In this document: in pieces, positions 52,383 to 63,672 of the stretch
Numbering within the stretch: the stretch's first letter is position 1
Layout: the number at the start of each line of letters is the position of its first letter
Assembly: GCF_003385215.1 (NCBI RefSeq)
Contig: NZ_PQHW01000014.1
Coordinates: 1 to 64,000 of the forward strand
Length of the DNA: 64,000 nucleotides
Direction: 5' to 3'
Source of the DNA: Amycolatopsis thermalba
GTDB lineage: Bacteria; Actinomycetota; Actinomycetes; Mycobacteriales; Pseudonocardiaceae
The notes under the pieces: model-generated
Seen by the model: only the letters and a program-made list of their open reading frames with translations
Databases searched by the model: none
What the model was told of the DNA's origin: nothing
Translations under genes and position numbers: made by a program

Positions 52383-52963
52383 CAGGCGTTCCCGAACGGG
52401 TCGATGTAGTCGTCGTCGGCCGGTTCGCGCCGGGGCGGCGGAGCGGGACGAGCCGGGCGTTCCGCCGGCCGCTCCTCGAGGAAGTCCTCCTCGGCGAAGT
52501 CCGCGCCCTGGTCGATCGGCCGCGGCGCGGCGGCCGGCCGTTCGTCGGCCAGCTTCGCCTTGAGGTCCGCCACGCTCATGCCGAACGCCTCGGCCTGGGT
52601 CTCCAGCACCGACTCCAGCACGTTGCTCTGCTCGCCGAGGGCGTCCTGGACGATCGCGGCCTGCTGCCGCGCCGCCGCGGCGACCGCCTCGCGGATCGTG
52701 CTGGTGATCGTCGAGGACAGCTGGATCGCGCTTCCCCCGAGCGCGTCCTCGCTGACCCGGACCGACTGCACCCCGCCACCGGGCCCCGCCACGACCGTCA
52801 CGGTCCGGTCGGGGGAGGAGACGGTGACCGACAGCTCACCAATCTGTTCCTTCATCCGGGTGAGCGCGGCCATCCGCTGCTCCCCGTTCCGCTTGTGCTG
52901 CTCGACCTGGTCCAGCTTCTGCTGCAGCTGCTCGACCAGATCGCCATGGCCGCCGTACGCCAT
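52382..52963 (-). CDS. YbaB/EbfC-family protein with acidic C-terminal tail
   Basis: This 193-residue protein has an N-terminal YbaB/EbfC alpha-beta domain (LVEQLQQKLDQVEQHKRNGEQRMAALTRMKEQIGELSVTVSSPDRTVTVVAGPGGGVQSVRVSEDALGG) and a Pro/Glu/Arg-rich disordered tail (~65 residues). YbaB proteins bind DNA. In actinomycetes this long form recurs in front of EspC/WXG100 genes, so it may be a chaperone or regulator of the secreted pair. ATG 52963 has GGGAGGGA upstream. It is the first gene of the three-gene operon. Confidence 0.85.
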   Translation of the reverse strand: MAYGGHGDLVEQLQQKLDQVEQHKRNGEQRMAALTRMKEQIGELSVTVSSPDRTVTVVAGPGGGVQSVRVSEDALGGSAIQLSSTITSTIREAVAAAARQQAAIVQDALGEQSNVLESVLETQAEAFGMSVADLKAKLADERPAAAPRPIDQGADFAEEDFLEERPAERPARPAPPPRREPADDDYIDPFGNA

Positions 52964-53513
52964 GCGGTCCCTCCCCGTGGTGAATTACGCACCTTCGGTA
53001 TCGGATCATGCACCACACGTGTGTGCCGCGGGCACGCTTCCGGGCAACTCACCGATTCGATTGATCACTTTTCGCCACGCGGGAATTCCGCCGCCATTTC
53101 CGGCGTTGAAACGATCGCCGAAGATGCCCGCCGACCTGCTCGAACGCGTCGGCCGACGGGGTCCCGGGAGTTGGCCGAACGCCTCCTGCGCGGCCGTCTT
53201 TCCGCTAGACTCGCCACACCACCTTCTCGCCGGAGCCGGGGTGTGAGCCCGTTAGGGACCCCCGATGCCACCGCCTGCCGCAAGGGCGGGTATCTTTGAC
53301 GACTGTGCCCGGCATGCGTCGGGCCGCTCTGCGTGCTTTTCGGCCAAGCGGGGATGCTCCGGCATCGTGGCGACGGCCGCGGCGAAGCGGAGCTCCACGG
53401 AAATCCGAGGGAACGTTAGCGGTCGACAGACCCAGACGCGGGCCGACACGCCCGACCTCGGGGGCCGGGGAGACCAAGACGGAACAAGCAAGACGCGACA
53501 GAAGGCTGGTCCA
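52964..53513. other. Divergent promoter gap between the YbaB-like gene and rpsL
   Basis: About 550 nt. A TAGACT at 53206-53211 resembles the rpoB -10 but has no good -35. The long plus-strand frame through this gap into rpsL lacks S12 homology before TTG 53514 and is not a gene extension. The leader of rpsL is therefore probably 200-300 nt long and may be regulated. Confidence 0.5.
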
Positions 53514-53888
53514 TTGCCCACGATCCAGCAGCTGGTCCGCAAGGGCCGCCAGGACAAGGCTGCCAAGCAGAAGACCGCGGCCCTCAAGGGGAGTCCGCAG
53601 CGGCGTGGCGTGTGCACTCGCGTGTACACCACGACGCCCAAGAAGCCGAACTCGGCGCTGCGCAAGGTCGCGCGTGTCAAGCTGACCAGCGGCATCGAGG
53701 TCACCGCCTACATCCCGGGCGAGGGCCACAACCTGCAGGAGCACTCGATGGTGCTCGTGCGCGGTGGTCGTGTGAAGGACCTGCCCGGCGTTCGCTACAA
53801 GATCATCCGCGGTTCGCTCGACACCCAGGGTGTGAAGAACCGCAAGCAGGCGCGCAGCCGGTACGGCGCGAAGAAGGAGAAGAGCTAA
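53514..53888 (+). CDS. rpsL: 30S ribosomal protein S12
   Basis: This 124-residue protein starts [15 protein letters not shown] at TTG 53514, with GAAGG upstream. The decoding-centre segments [19 protein letters not shown] and [16 protein letters not shown] keep the Lys residues (E. coli Lys42 and Lys87 positions) whose mutation gives streptomycin resistance, so a wild-type phenotype is expected. Its stop shares a base with rpsG (TAATG). Confidence 0.97.
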   Translation: MPTIQQLVRKGRQDKAAKQKTAALKGSPQRRGVCTRVYTTTPKKPNSALRKVARVKLTSGIEVTAYIPGEGHNLQEHSMVLVRGGRVKDLPGVRYKIIRGSLDTQGVKNRKQARSRYGAKKEKS

Positions 53889-54358
53889 TGCCCCGCAAGG
53901 GTCCGGCCCCGAAGCGGCCGCTGATCTCCGACCCGGTTTACGGCTCCCCGCTGGTCACCCAGCTGATCAACAAGGTGCTGACCGACGGCAAGCGCTCGCT
54001 GGCCGAGCGCATCGTCTACGGCGCCCTGGAAGGTGCCCGGGAGAAGACCGGCACGGATCCCGTCGTCACGCTCAAGCGTGCGCTGGACAACGTGAAGCCG
54101 AGCATCGAGGTGAAGAGCCGCCGGGTCGGTGGTGCCACCTACCAGGTGCCGATCGAGGTCAAGCCGGGCCGCTCGACGACCCTTGCGCTGCGGTGGATCG
54201 TCAGCTTCTCCCGCGCCCGCCGCGAGAAGACCATGATCGAGCGTCTGCAGAACGAGCTGCTCGATGCGAGCAACGGCCTCGGGGCCAGCGTGAAGCGCCG
54301 CGAGGACACCCACAAGATGGCCGAGTCCAACAAGGCGTTCGCCCACTACCGGTGGTGA
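53888..54358 (+). CDS. rpsG: 30S ribosomal protein S7
   Basis: This 156-residue protein ([31 protein letters not shown]...) has the S7 signature [17 protein letters not shown] and ends AHYRW. It nucleates the 30S head and, in other bacteria, regulates the str operon. ATG 53888 overlaps the rpsL stop. fusA follows after 64 nt. Confidence 0.98.
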   Translation: MPRKGPAPKRPLISDPVYGSPLVTQLINKVLTDGKRSLAERIVYGALEGAREKTGTDPVVTLKRALDNVKPSIEVKSRRVGGATYQVPIEVKPGRSTTLALRWIVSFSRARREKTMIERLQNELLDASNGLGASVKRREDTHKMAESNKAFAHYRW

Positions 54359-54422
54359 ACGTAGCCCGGCTGCCGAGACAAGCCAGGCCGGGCCCCACGC
54401 TTCGAGACAGGGGAACAGTGCA

Positions 54423-56522
54423 GTGGCACGCGACGTGCTGACCGACCTGAACAAGGTCCGCAACATCGGCATCATGGCTCACATCGACGCCGGTAAGACC
54501 ACCACCACCGAGCGGATCCTGTTCTACACCGGGATCAACTACAAGATCGGCGAGGTGCACGACGGCGCCGCGACGATGGACTGGATGGAGGAGGAGCAGA
54601 AGCGGGGTATCACCATCACCTCGGCTGCCACCACCACCTTCTGGGCCGACCACCAGATCAACATCATCGACACCCCCGGCCACGTCGACTTCACCGTCGA
54701 GGTGGAGCGTTCGCTGCGGGTGCTCGACGGTGCCGTTGCCGTGTTCGACGGCAAGGAGGGTGTCGAGCCCCAGTCCGAGCAGGTCTGGCGCCAGGCCGAC
54801 AAGTACGAGGTCCCGCGCATCTGCTTCGTCAACAAGATGGACAAGCTGGGCGCGGACTTCTACTTCACCGTGCGCACCATCGAGGAGCGCCTCGGCGCGC
54901 GCCCGCTGGTCATCCAGCTGCCGATCGGTGCCGAGAGCGACTTCCAGGGCGTCATCGACCTGGTCCGCATGAAGGCGCTGACCTGGCGGGGCGAGGTCAA
55001 GAAGGGCGAGGACTACGAGGTCGAGGACATCCCGGCCGACCTCGCCGACAAGGCCGCCGAGTACCGCGACAAGCTGATCGAGGCCGTCGCGGAGACCGAC
55101 GACGCCCTGATGGAGAAGTACTTCGGCGGCGAGGAGCTGTCCGAGGCCGACATCAAGGCCGGCATCCGCAAGCTGACGGTCGCCCGCGAGGCGTACCCGG
55201 TGCTGTGCGGCTCCGCGTTCAAGAACAAGGGCGTGCAGCCCATGCTGGACGCGGTGATCGACTACCTGCCGTCGCCGCTGGACGTCCCCGCCGTCGAGGG
55301 CACCCTCACCGACGGTGAGACGGCGGCGTCCCGGAAGCCGTCGGTTGACGAGCCGTTCGCGGCACTGGCGTTCAAGATCGCCGCGCACCCGTTCTTCGGC
55401 AAGCTGACCTACGTCCGGGTGTACTCGGGCAAGGTCGCCGCCGGCGCCCAGGTCATCAACTCGACCAAGGAGCGCAAGGAGCGCATCGGGAAGCTCTTCC
55501 AGATGCACTCCAACAAGGAGAACCCGGTCGACGAGGCCCAGGCCGGCCACATCTACGCGGTCATCGGCCTGAAGGACACCACGACCGGTGACACCCTGTG
55601 CGACCCGCAGAACCCGATCGTTCTGGAGTCGATGACCTTCCCCGAGCCGGTCATCAAGGTGGCCATCGAGCCCAAGACGAAGGCCGACCAGGAGAAGCTG
55701 TCGACCGCGATCCAGAAGCTGGCCGAGGAGGACCCCACCTTCCAGGTCCAGCTGGACGAGGAGACCGGTCAGACGATCATCGCGGGCATGGGCGAGCTGC
55801 ACCTCGAGGTGCTGGTCAACCGCATGAAGTCCGACTACAAGGTCGAGGCGAACATCGGTAAGCCGCAGGTCGCCTACCGCGAGACGATCCGCCGCACGGT
55901 CGAGAAGTACGAGTACACGCACAAGAAGCAGACCGGTGGTTCCGGCCAGTTCGCGCGCGTGATCATCAAGCTGGAGCCGCTGTCCACCGGTGACGGCGCC
56001 CTCTACGAGTTCGACAACAAGGTCACCGGTGGCCGCGTGCCGCGCGAGTACATCCCGTCGGTGGACGCCGGTGCCCAGGACGCCATGCAGTACGGTGTCC
56101 TCGCCGGTTACCCGCTGGTCGGGCTGAAGGTGACCCTGTTGGACGGCGCTTACCACGAGGTCGACTCGTCGGAAATGGCCTTCAAGATCGCCGGTTCGAT
56201 GGCGCTCAAGGAGGCCGCGCGCCAGGCCAGCCCGGTTCTGCTGGAGCCGGTCATGGCCGTCGAGGTGACCACCCCCGAGGACTACATGGGTGACGTCATC
56301 GGCGACCTCAACTCTCGCCGTGGTCAGATCCAGGCCATGGACGAGCGGGCAGGCACCCGAGTCGTGAAGGCACTGGTTCCGCTGTCCGAGATGTTCGGGT
56401 ACGTCGGCGACCTGCGGTCTCGTACCCAGGGTCGGGCGAACTACTCGATGACGTTCGACTCCTACGCCGAGGTTCCCTCGAACGTCGCGAAGGAGATCAT
56501 CGCGAAGGCGACGGGGGAGTAA
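54423..56522 (+). CDS. fusA: Elongation factor G
   Basis: This 699-residue translocase GTPase has G1 [14 protein letters not shown]3 DTPGHVDF and G4 NKMD. The EF-G-specific domain IV/V sequences ([32 protein letters not shown]) are present. The start is GTG 54423. It is a standard single str-operon copy; fusidic-acid-site changes were not evaluated. Confidence 0.98.
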   Translation: MARDVLTDLNKVRNIGIMAHIDAGKTTTTERILFYTGINYKIGEVHDGAATMDWMEEEQKRGITITSAATTTFWADHQINIIDTPGHVDFTVEVERSLRVLDGAVAVFDGKEGVEPQSEQVWRQADKYEVPRICFVNKMDKLGADFYFTVRTIEERLGARPLVIQLPIGAESDFQGVIDLVRMKALTWRGEVKKGEDYEVEDIPADLADKAAEYRDKLIEAVAETDDALMEKYFGGEELSEADIKAGIRKLTVAREAYPVLCGSAFKNKGVQPMLDAVIDYLPSPLDVPAVEGTLTDGETAASRKPSVDEPFAALAFKIAAHPFFGKLTYVRVYSGKVAAGAQVINSTKERKERIGKLFQMHSNKENPVDEAQAGHIYAVIGLKDTTTGDTLCDPQNPIVLESMTFPEPVIKVAIEPKTKADQEKLSTAIQKLAEEDPTFQVQLDEETGQTIIAGMGELHLEVLVNRMKSDYKVEANIGKPQVAYRETIRRTVEKYEYTHKKQTGGSGQFARVIIKLEPLSTGDGALYEFDNKVTGGRVPREYIPSVDAGAQDAMQYGVLAGYPLVGLKVTLLDGAYHEVDSSEMAFKIAGSMALKEAARQASPVLLEPVMAVEVTTPEDYMGDVIGDLNSRRGQIQAMDERAGTRVVKALVPLSEMFGYVGDLRSRTQGRANYSMTFDSYAEVPSNVAKEIIAKATGE

Positions 56523-56649
56523 ACCCCTCAGCACCCAACGCGGGCGCGCACAGGGGCCTCCCCTAGGGTCCGCACAACCGACCAGATCGATCGCCGTTCG
56601 GCTGCCACGCCGGCGGTGAAGCAAAGCAAGAGTCCAGGAGGACATTCCA

Positions 56650-57843
56650 GTGGCGAAGGCGAAGTTCGAGCGGAGCAAGCCGCACGTCAACATCGGGACC
56701 ATCGGTCACGTCGACCACGGCAAGACCACGCTGACCGCGGCGATCACCAAGGTTCTGCACGACAAGTACCCGGAGCTCAACGAGTCCCGGGCGTTCGACC
56801 AGATCGACAACGCGCCGGAAGAGAAGCAGCGCGGTATCACGATCAACATCTCGCACGTCGAGTACCAGACCGAGAAGCGTCACTACGCCCACGTGGACGC
56901 CCCCGGTCACGCGGACTACATCAAGAACATGATCACCGGTGCCGCCCAGATGGACGGCGCGATCCTGGTGGTCGCCGCGACCGACGGCCCGATGCCGCAG
57001 ACGCGTGAGCACGTGCTGCTCGCCCGCCAGGTCGGTGTGCCCTACATCGTCGTGGCGCTGAACAAGGCCGACATGGTCGACGACGAGGAGATCCTCGAGC
57101 TCGTCGAGCTGGAGGTCCGCGAGCTGCTGTCCTCGCAGGAGTTCCCCGGCGACGACGCCCCCGTGGTCAAGGTCTCCGGCCTCAAGGCCCTCGAGGGTGA
57201 CCCGAAGTGGTCGGAGTCGGTCCTGGAGCTCATGCAGGCCGTCGACGACAACGTGCCGGACCCGGTGCGTGACCTCGACAAGCCGTTCCTGATGCCGATC
57301 GAGGACGTCTTCACCATCACCGGCCGCGGCACCGTCGTGACCGGTCGCGTGGAGCGCGGCCAGATCAACGTCAACGAAGAGGTCGAGATCGTGGGTATCC
57401 GCGAGAAGTCGACCAAGACCACCGTCACCGGTGTCGAGATGTTCCGCAAGCTGCTCGACTCGGGCCAGGCCGGTGACAACGTCGGTCTGCTGCTGCGTGG
57501 TATCAAGCGCGAGGACGTCGAGCGTGGCCAGGTCGTCGTGAAGCCCGGCACCACGACTCCGCACACGGAGTTCGAGGGCTCGGTCTACATCCTGTCCAAG
57601 GACGAGGGTGGCCGTCACACGCCGTTCTTCAACAACTACCGCCCGCAGTTCTACTTCCGTACGACCGACGTGACCGGCGTGGTGACCCTCCCCGAGGGCA
57701 CCGAGATGGTCATGCCGGGTGACAACACCGAGATCAAGGTGCAGCTCATCCAGCCGGTCGCCATGGACGAGGGTCTGCGGTTCGCCATCCGCGAGGGTGG
57801 CCGGACCGTCGGCGCGGGCCAGGTCACCAAGATCATCAAGTGA
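56650..57843 (+). CDS. tuf: Elongation factor Tu
   Basis: This 397-residue GTPase delivers aminoacyl-tRNA. It has G1 [14 protein letters not shown]3 DAPGHADY, G4 NKAD and domain II/III sequences such as [15 protein letters not shown]. The start is GTG 56650 with an AGGAGG site in its 127-nt spacer from fusA. A terminator follows, ending the str operon. Confidence 0.98.
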   Translation: MAKAKFERSKPHVNIGTIGHVDHGKTTLTAAITKVLHDKYPELNESRAFDQIDNAPEEKQRGITINISHVEYQTEKRHYAHVDAPGHADYIKNMITGAAQMDGAILVVAATDGPMPQTREHVLLARQVGVPYIVVALNKADMVDDEEILELVELEVRELLSSQEFPGDDAPVVKVSGLKALEGDPKWSESVLELMQAVDDNVPDPVRDLDKPFLMPIEDVFTITGRGTVVTGRVERGQINVNEEVEIVGIREKSTKTTVTGVEMFRKLLDSGQAGDNVGLLLRGIKREDVERGQVVVKPGTTTPHTEFEGSVYILSKDEGGRHTPFFNNYRPQFYFRTTDVTGVVTLPEGTEMVMPGDNTEIKVQLIQPVAMDEGLRFAIREGGRTVGAGQVTKIIK

Positions 57844-57849
57844 TTCCAT

Positions 57850-57884
57850 CCGGCCCCGGAGTGCCTATAGCACCCCGGGGCCGG
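57850..57884 (+). terminator. tuf terminator
   Basis: A 15-nt stem (57850-57864 with 57870-57884, one internal mismatch, loop ctata) lies 6 nt after the stop, followed by gttgtgg. Confidence 0.8.
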
Positions 57885-58206
57885 GTTGTGGAACCACGTG
57901 TGCGACACTAGTTGAGTTGCTCGTTGCGGGGCGGCCGATATCTGTTCAGAAATCGGCCGCCCCGGCACGAGTGGCCTTGGTCCGTGGGTATCCCAGGGGG
58001 AGACCGCGGGCGCGACAGATGGCCGGCACGGCCGTCTCGCGGTGAAGACCAACCGGCACGACGACGATCCTCTTGCGGGATCAGTCTGCGCAGCGGGCGC
58101 GACACGCCCGACCGCGTGGATCGGACGCGAGGGCGTTGACGTGCGGAAACCGGCGCGAAAGTGCCGGTAGAGATAGCGGCACAAGACGAAGGAACGAGCT
58201 GCGACC
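57885..58206 (+). promoter_or_regulatory. S10-operon leader region
   Basis: No gene is supported. A perfect 13-bp hairpin (57927-57939 with 57952-57964) and a ccggc/gccgg hairpin near 58150-58166 lie upstream of rpsJ. TTGACG at 58136-58141 could be a -35, but no well-spaced -10 follows, so the promoter is unassigned. Confidence 0.45.
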
Positions 58207-58512
58207 ATGGCGGGACAGAAGATCCGCATCAGGCTCAAGGCCTACGACCACGAGGCGATCGATGCCAGCGCGCGCAAGATCGTCGAGACGGTGACGCGCA
58301 CCGGCGCCTCGGTCGTCGGACCTGTGCCGCTGCCCACCGAGAAGAACGTTTACTGCGTCATCCGCTCGCCGCACAAGTACAAGGACTCGCGCGAGCACTT
58401 CGAGATGCGCACGCACAAGCGGCTGATCGACATCCTCGACCCGACGCCGAAGACGGTCGACGCGCTCATGCGCATCGACCTCCCGGCGAGCGTCGACGTC
58501 AACATCCAGTAA
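58207..58512 (+). CDS. rpsJ: 30S ribosomal protein S10
   Basis: This 101-residue protein ([29 protein letters not shown]...) has the S10 signature [23 protein letters not shown]. It is also the NusB/NusG partner in antitermination. It is the first gene of the S10 operon, with a strong AAGGA ribosome site. Confidence 0.98.
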
Positions 58513-58543
58513 GCGTTGGGCGAGCGGCGGAGATAAGAGACTC

Positions 58544-59196
<653 letters not shown>

Positions 59197-59200
<4 letters not shown>

Positions 59201-59883
59201 CCAGCGTCGAGCTGAAGACCCCGGCCGGCAGCGCCGAGGGCACCGTCGAGCTCCCCGCCGAGATCTTCGACGTGCAGGCCAACGTGCCGCTGATGCACCA
59301 GGTCGTGGTGGCCCAGCAGGCCGCCGCGCGCCAGGGCACGCACGACACGAAGACCCGCGGCGAGGTCTCCGGTGGCGGCAAGAAGCCGTACCGCCAGAAG
59401 GGCACCGGCCGCGCCCGCCAGGGTTCGACCCGCGCCCCGCAGTTCGCCGGCGGTGGCACCGTCCACGGCCCCACGCCGCGCGACTACAGCCAGCGCACCC
59501 CGAAGAAGATGAAGGCCGCCGCCCTGCGCGGTGCCCTCTCCGACCGGGCGCGCGCCGGCCAGGTGCACGTCATCACCGAGCTGGTGTCGGGCGAGAAGCC
59601 CAACACCAAGGAGGCGAAGAAGGCCCTCGCCGCCGTGACCCAGGCCAAGCGCCTGCTGGTCGTGCTGCACCGCGAGGACGAGCAGGGCTGGCTGTCCGCC
59701 CGCAACCTGCCGAACGTGCACCTGATCAACCCGGACCAGCTCAACACCTACGACGTGCTGGTCAACGACGACGTGGTGTTCACCAAGGCCGCGTACGACG
59801 CCTTCATCGCCGGCCCGGTCAAGGGCAAGGCGGCCAAGGCTTCCGCGCGGGCCAGCGAGGTTGAAGGGAGTGAAGCGCAGTGA
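59197..59883 (+). CDS. rplD: 50S ribosomal protein L4
   Basis: This 228-residue protein has the exit-tunnel loop [19 protein letters not shown], where macrolide-resistance mutations occur in other species; the loop looks normal. The C-terminus has an extra Lys/Ala tail. It overlaps rplC and rplW at both ends. Confidence 0.98.
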
Positions 59884-60191
59884 GCAGCGTTGCCATCCCG
59901 GACCCTCGTGACATCGTGCTCGCGCCGGTGATCTCCGAGAAGTCCTACGGGCTTCTCGAGGACCACAAGTACACGTTCGAGGTCCGGCCGGACGCCAACA
60001 AGACGCAGATCAAGATCGCCGTCGAGCAGATCTTCGGCGTCAAGGTGGTCAGCGTGAACACGCTGAACCGGCAGGGCAAGCGCAAGCGGACCCGCTACGG
60101 CTTCGGTAAGCGCAAGAACGTCAAGCGCGCCGTCGTGACGCTGTCCGCCGAGAGCAAGCCGATCGAGATCTTCGGCGGACCCGCCGCGTAA
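59880..60191 (+). CDS. rplW: 50S ribosomal protein L23
   Basis: This 103-residue protein starts at GTG 59880, which forms GTGA with the rplD stop. It has [46 protein letters not shown], the docking site for trigger factor and SRP at the tunnel exit. Confidence 0.98.
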   Translation: MSSVAIPDPRDIVLAPVISEKSYGLLEDHKYTFEVRPDANKTQIKIAVEQIFGVKVVSVNTLNRQGKRKRTRYGFGKRKNVKRAVVTLSAESKPIEIFGGPAA

Positions 60192-60206
60192 GGGACGGAA
60201 GCTGTC

Positions 60207-61040
60207 ATGGGTATTCGTAAGTACAAGCCGACGACTCCGGGCCGCCGTGGCTCGAGCGTGTCGGACTTCGCCGAGATCACCCGGTCGGAGCCGGAGAAGT
60301 CGCTGCTGCGCCCGCTGAGCAAGTCGGGCGGCCGCAACTCCTCGGGCAAGATCACCACCCGGCACAAGGGTGGCGGCCACAAGCGGGCCTACCGGGTCAT
60401 CGACTTCCGGCGCAACGACAAGGACGGCATCCCGGCCAAGGTCGCGCACATCGAGTACGACCCCAACCGGTCCGCCCGCATCGCGCTGCTGCACTACGCC
60501 GACGGCGAGAAGCGCTACATCATCGCGCCGGACAAGCTCAAGCAGGGTGACACCGTCGAGGCCGGCCCGCGGGCCGACATCAAGCCGGGCAACAACCTGC
60601 CGCTGCGCAACATCCCGGTCGGCACCGTGGTGCACGCGATCGAGCTCCGCCCCGGTGGCGGCGCGAAGATCGCCCGCTCGGCCGGCGCCCGCGTGCAGCT
60701 GGTCGCCAAGGACGGCCCGTACGCCCAGCTGCGGATGCCCTCGGGCGAAATCCGCAACGTGGACGTGCGCAACCGCGCCACCGTCGGCGAGGTCGGCAAC
60801 TCCGAGCACCAGAACATCAACTGGGGCAAGGCGGGCCGCAACCGCTGGCGCGGCAAGCGCCCGACCGTCCGTGGTGTCGTCATGAACCCGGTCGACCACC
60901 CGCACGGTGGTGGTGAGGGCAAGACCTCGGGTGGTCGCCACCCGGTCAACCCGAACGGCAAGCCGGAGGGCCGCACCCGCCGCCGCAAGCCGTCCGACGC
61001 ACTGATCGTCCGCCGCCGGCGTACCGGCAAGAAGCGCTGA
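60207..61040 (+). CDS. rplB: 50S ribosomal protein L2
   Basis: This 277-residue protein has the C-terminal signature [22 protein letters not shown], whose His is near the peptidyl-transferase centre. It ends in a basic tail RRRRTGKKR. Confidence 0.98.
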   Translation: MGIRKYKPTTPGRRGSSVSDFAEITRSEPEKSLLRPLSKSGGRNSSGKITTRHKGGGHKRAYRVIDFRRNDKDGIPAKVAHIEYDPNRSARIALLHYADGEKRYIIAPDKLKQGDTVEAGPRADIKPGNNLPLRNIPVGTVVHAIELRPGGGAKIARSAGARVQLVAKDGPYAQLRMPSGEIRNVDVRNRATVGEVGNSEHQNINWGKAGRNRWRGKRPTVRGVVMNPVDHPHGGGEGKTSGGRHPVNPNGKPEGRTRRRKPSDALIVRRRRTGKKR

Positions 61041-61058
61041 GCAGGGAGGTAAGACAAC

Positions 61059-61340
61059 ATGCCGCGCAGCCTGAAGAAGGGCCCGTTCGTGGACGACCAC
61101 CTGCTCAAGAAGGTGGACGCGCTCAACGAGTCGGGCAAGAAGACCGTGATCAAGACCTGGTCCCGCCGGTCCACGATCATCCCGGACATGCTGGGTCACA
61201 CCATCGCGGTGCACGACGGCCGCAAGCACGTGCCGGTGTTCGTCAGCGAGGCCATGGTCGGCCACAAGCTTGGCGAGTTCGCTCCGACGCGGACCTTCAA
61301 GGGTCACGTCAAGGATGACCGGAAGTCGCGCCGCCGCTGA
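61059..61340 (+). CDS. rpsS: 30S ribosomal protein S19
   Basis: This 93-residue protein [28 protein letters not shown] has the family signature [27 protein letters not shown]. It sits in the 30S head next to S13. Confidence 0.98.
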   Translation: MPRSLKKGPFVDDHLLKKVDALNESGKKTVIKTWSRRSTIIPDMLGHTIAVHDGRKHVPVFVSEAMVGHKLGEFAPTRTFKGHVKDDRKSRRR

Positions 61341-61371
61341 GCGGGCACACGAGAGTTAGGGAAAGCAAGCG

Positions 61372-61773
61372 ATGACAGCCCCAGAAACCGCTCCGGCCCA
61401 GGTGGCCGTGGCGCGGGCTCGCTTCGTCCGGGACTCGCCGACGAAGGTGCGCCGGGTGATCGAGCTGATCAAGGGTCTTAGCGCCGCCGAAGCCCTCGCC
61501 GTGCTCCGGTTCTCGCCGTACGCGGCGAGCCAGCCGGTGGCGAAGGTGCTCGCGAGCGCCGTGGCCAACGCCGAGAACAACCTCAACCTGGACCCGGACA
61601 CGCTGTTCGTGAAGAACGCGTACGCCGACGAGGGGCCGACCCTCAAGCGCATCCAGCCGCGTGCCCAGGGCCGTGCGTACCGGATCCGGAAGCGGACCAG
61701 CCACATCACGGTCGAGGTGGAGTCGCGTCCGGAAGCGAAGAAGAGCGGTAAGAAGAAGGCAGGTGGCCGCTAG
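61372..61773 (+). CDS. rplV: 50S ribosomal protein L22
   Basis: This 133-residue protein has the tunnel-lining hairpin region [29 protein letters not shown]. The C-terminus has the Lys-rich tail [11 protein letters not shown]. Its TAG shares a base with the rpsC GTG. Confidence 0.98.
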   Translation: MTAPETAPAQVAVARARFVRDSPTKVRRVIELIKGLSAAEALAVLRFSPYAASQPVAKVLASAVANAENNLNLDPDTLFVKNAYADEGPTLKRIQPRAQGRAYRIRKRTSHITVEVESRPEAKKSGKKKAGGR

Positions 61774-62618
61774 TGGGCCAGAAGATCAACCCGCACGGCT
61801 TCCGGCTGGGAATCACCACCGACTGGAAGTCGCGCTGGTACGCCGACAAGCAGTACGCGGAGTACGTGGCGGAGGACGTCAAGATCCGCAAGCTGCTCTC
61901 CACCGGCATGGAGCGCGCCGGCATCTCCAAGGTCGAGATCGAGCGCACCCGTGACCGCGTGCGCGTGGACATCCACACCGCGCGTCCGGGCATCGTGATC
62001 GGCCGCCGCGGCGCGGAGGCCGACCGGATCCGCGGCTCGCTGGAGAAGCTGACCGGCAAGCAGGTCCAGCTGAACATCCTCGAGGTCAAGAACCCCGAGG
62101 CCGACGCGCAGCTGGTCGCCCAGAGCGTCGCCGAGCAGCTGTCCAACCGCGTGGCGTTCCGCCGCGCGATGCGCAAGGCGATCCAGACGACCATGCGCTC
62201 GTCGCAGGTCAAGGGCATCCGCGTGCAGTGCAGCGGCCGTCTCGGCGGTGCCGAGATGTCGCGGTCGGAGCACTACCGCGACGGCCGGGTCCCGCTGCAC
62301 ACGCTGCGCGCGGACATCGACTACGGCTTCTTCGAGGCCCGCACCACCTTCGGCCGCATCGGCGTGAAGGTGTGGATCTACAAGGGCGACCTGGTCGGCG
62401 GCCTGAAGGCCAAGGCCGAGCGGGACGCCGCGGCCGCCAACGAGCGTCCGCGCCGGGAGCGTCCGTCGCGCCCGCGCCGGTCTGGCGCGCAGGGCACGAC
62501 GCCGACCTCGACCGAAGCCGGCCGCGCCGCTGCCGCCGCGAAGGCCGACACGGATGTCGCGACCAGCGAGGCGCCCGCGCAGGGCTCGCCGGACGCGGCC
62601 GAGAAGACGGAGGGCTGA
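61773..62618 (+). CDS. rpsC: 30S ribosomal protein S3
   Basis: This 281-residue protein has the KH domain with [20 protein letters not shown] and the C-terminal S3 domain ([31 protein letters not shown]). A ~60-residue Arg/Ala/Thr-rich tail is common in actinobacteria. It starts at GTG 61773. Confidence 0.98.
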   Translation: MGQKINPHGFRLGITTDWKSRWYADKQYAEYVAEDVKIRKLLSTGMERAGISKVEIERTRDRVRVDIHTARPGIVIGRRGAEADRIRGSLEKLTGKQVQLNILEVKNPEADAQLVAQSVAEQLSNRVAFRRAMRKAIQTTMRSSQVKGIRVQCSGRLGGAEMSRSEHYRDGRVPLHTLRADIDYGFFEARTTFGRIGVKVWIYKGDLVGGLKAKAERDAAAANERPRRERPSRPRRSGAQGTTPTSTEAGRAAAAAKADTDVATSEAPAQGSPDAAEKTEG

Positions 62619-62621
62619 GGC

Positions 62622-63040
<419 letters not shown>

Positions 63041-63041
<1 letters not shown>

Positions 63042-63289
63042 TGGCGCAGGCAGGTGTCGCCGCCGCAGAGCTGCGTGAGCTCACCAACGAGGAGCTCGTG
63101 CTGCGCCTGAAGGAGGCCAAGGAGGAGCTGTTCAACCTCCGCTTCCAGATGGCCACCGGGCAGCTGGACAACAACCGCCGCCTCCGCACCGTCCGTGCCG
63201 ACATCGCTCGGATCTACACGGTCATGCGGGAGCGCGAGCTCGGTCTGTCCGTTTCCCCCGACGCCGAGAATGAAGAAGGTGCTGCCTGA
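63041..63289 (+). CDS. rpmC: 50S ribosomal protein L29
   Basis: This 82-residue helical-hairpin protein has [50 protein letters not shown] short acidic C-terminal extension (DAENEEGAA) follows. It is coupled to rpsQ by TGATG. Confidence 0.97.
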
Positions 63290-63594
63290 TGAGTGAGCAG
63301 ACCCCAGAGCTCGCCGCGCAGCCGGTCCAGAGTGCCGAAAGCGGTCGCAACTACCGGAAGGTCCGCGAGGGCTACGTCGTCTCGGACAAGATGGACAAGA
63401 CGATCGTGGTCGAGCTCGAGGACCGCAAGAAGCACCGCCGCTACGGCAAGGTTCTCCGCTCCACCAGCAAGGTGAAGGCGCACGACGAGGAGAACACCGC
63501 CGGCATCGGTGACCGCGTGATCCTCATGGAGACCCGCCCGACCTCGGCCACCAAGCGGTGGCGGCTCGTGCGGATCGTGGAGAAGGCCAAGTAA
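63289..63594 (+). CDS. rpsQ: 30S ribosomal protein S17
   Basis: This 101-residue OB-fold protein has [51 protein letters not shown] ~20-residue N-terminal extension is usual for actinobacteria. It is the last gene of the S10 operon. Confidence 0.98.
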   Translation: MSEQTPELAAQPVQSAESGRNYRKVREGYVVSDKMDKTIVVELEDRKKHRRYGKVLRSTSKVKAHDEENTAGIGDRVILMETRPTSATKRWRLVRIVEKAK

Positions 63595-63596
63595 TC

Positions 63597-63616
63597 GGAG
63601 GCCCACTCGGGCCTCC
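63597..63616 (+). terminator. Hairpin between S10 and spc operons
   Basis: ggaggccc/gggcctcc (63597-63604 with 63609-63616, loop actc) is directly after the rpsQ stop. The S10/spc boundary falls here in E. coli too. With no T-tract it may be only partial. Confidence 0.6.
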
Positions 63617-63672
63617 TCCGTTCCGCCAGGCTCACCGCCGCGTGAGAACCGGCGCGACATACAGGAGTTGAC

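Noticed and set aside
53265-53513. 83-residue N-terminal extension of S12 from the upstream ATG
   Set aside because: The extension has no similarity to S12, and TTG 53514 with a GAAGG site gives exactly the standard 124-residue protein.
53640-53850. Possible streptomycin-resistance substitution in S12
   Set aside because: [11 protein letters not shown] and GRVKDLPG are the wild-type decoding-centre sequences.
58136-58173. TTGACG ... TAGAGA as an rpsJ promoter
   Set aside because: The spacer is 26 nt, too long for a sigma-70-type promoter; the true promoter was left unassigned.
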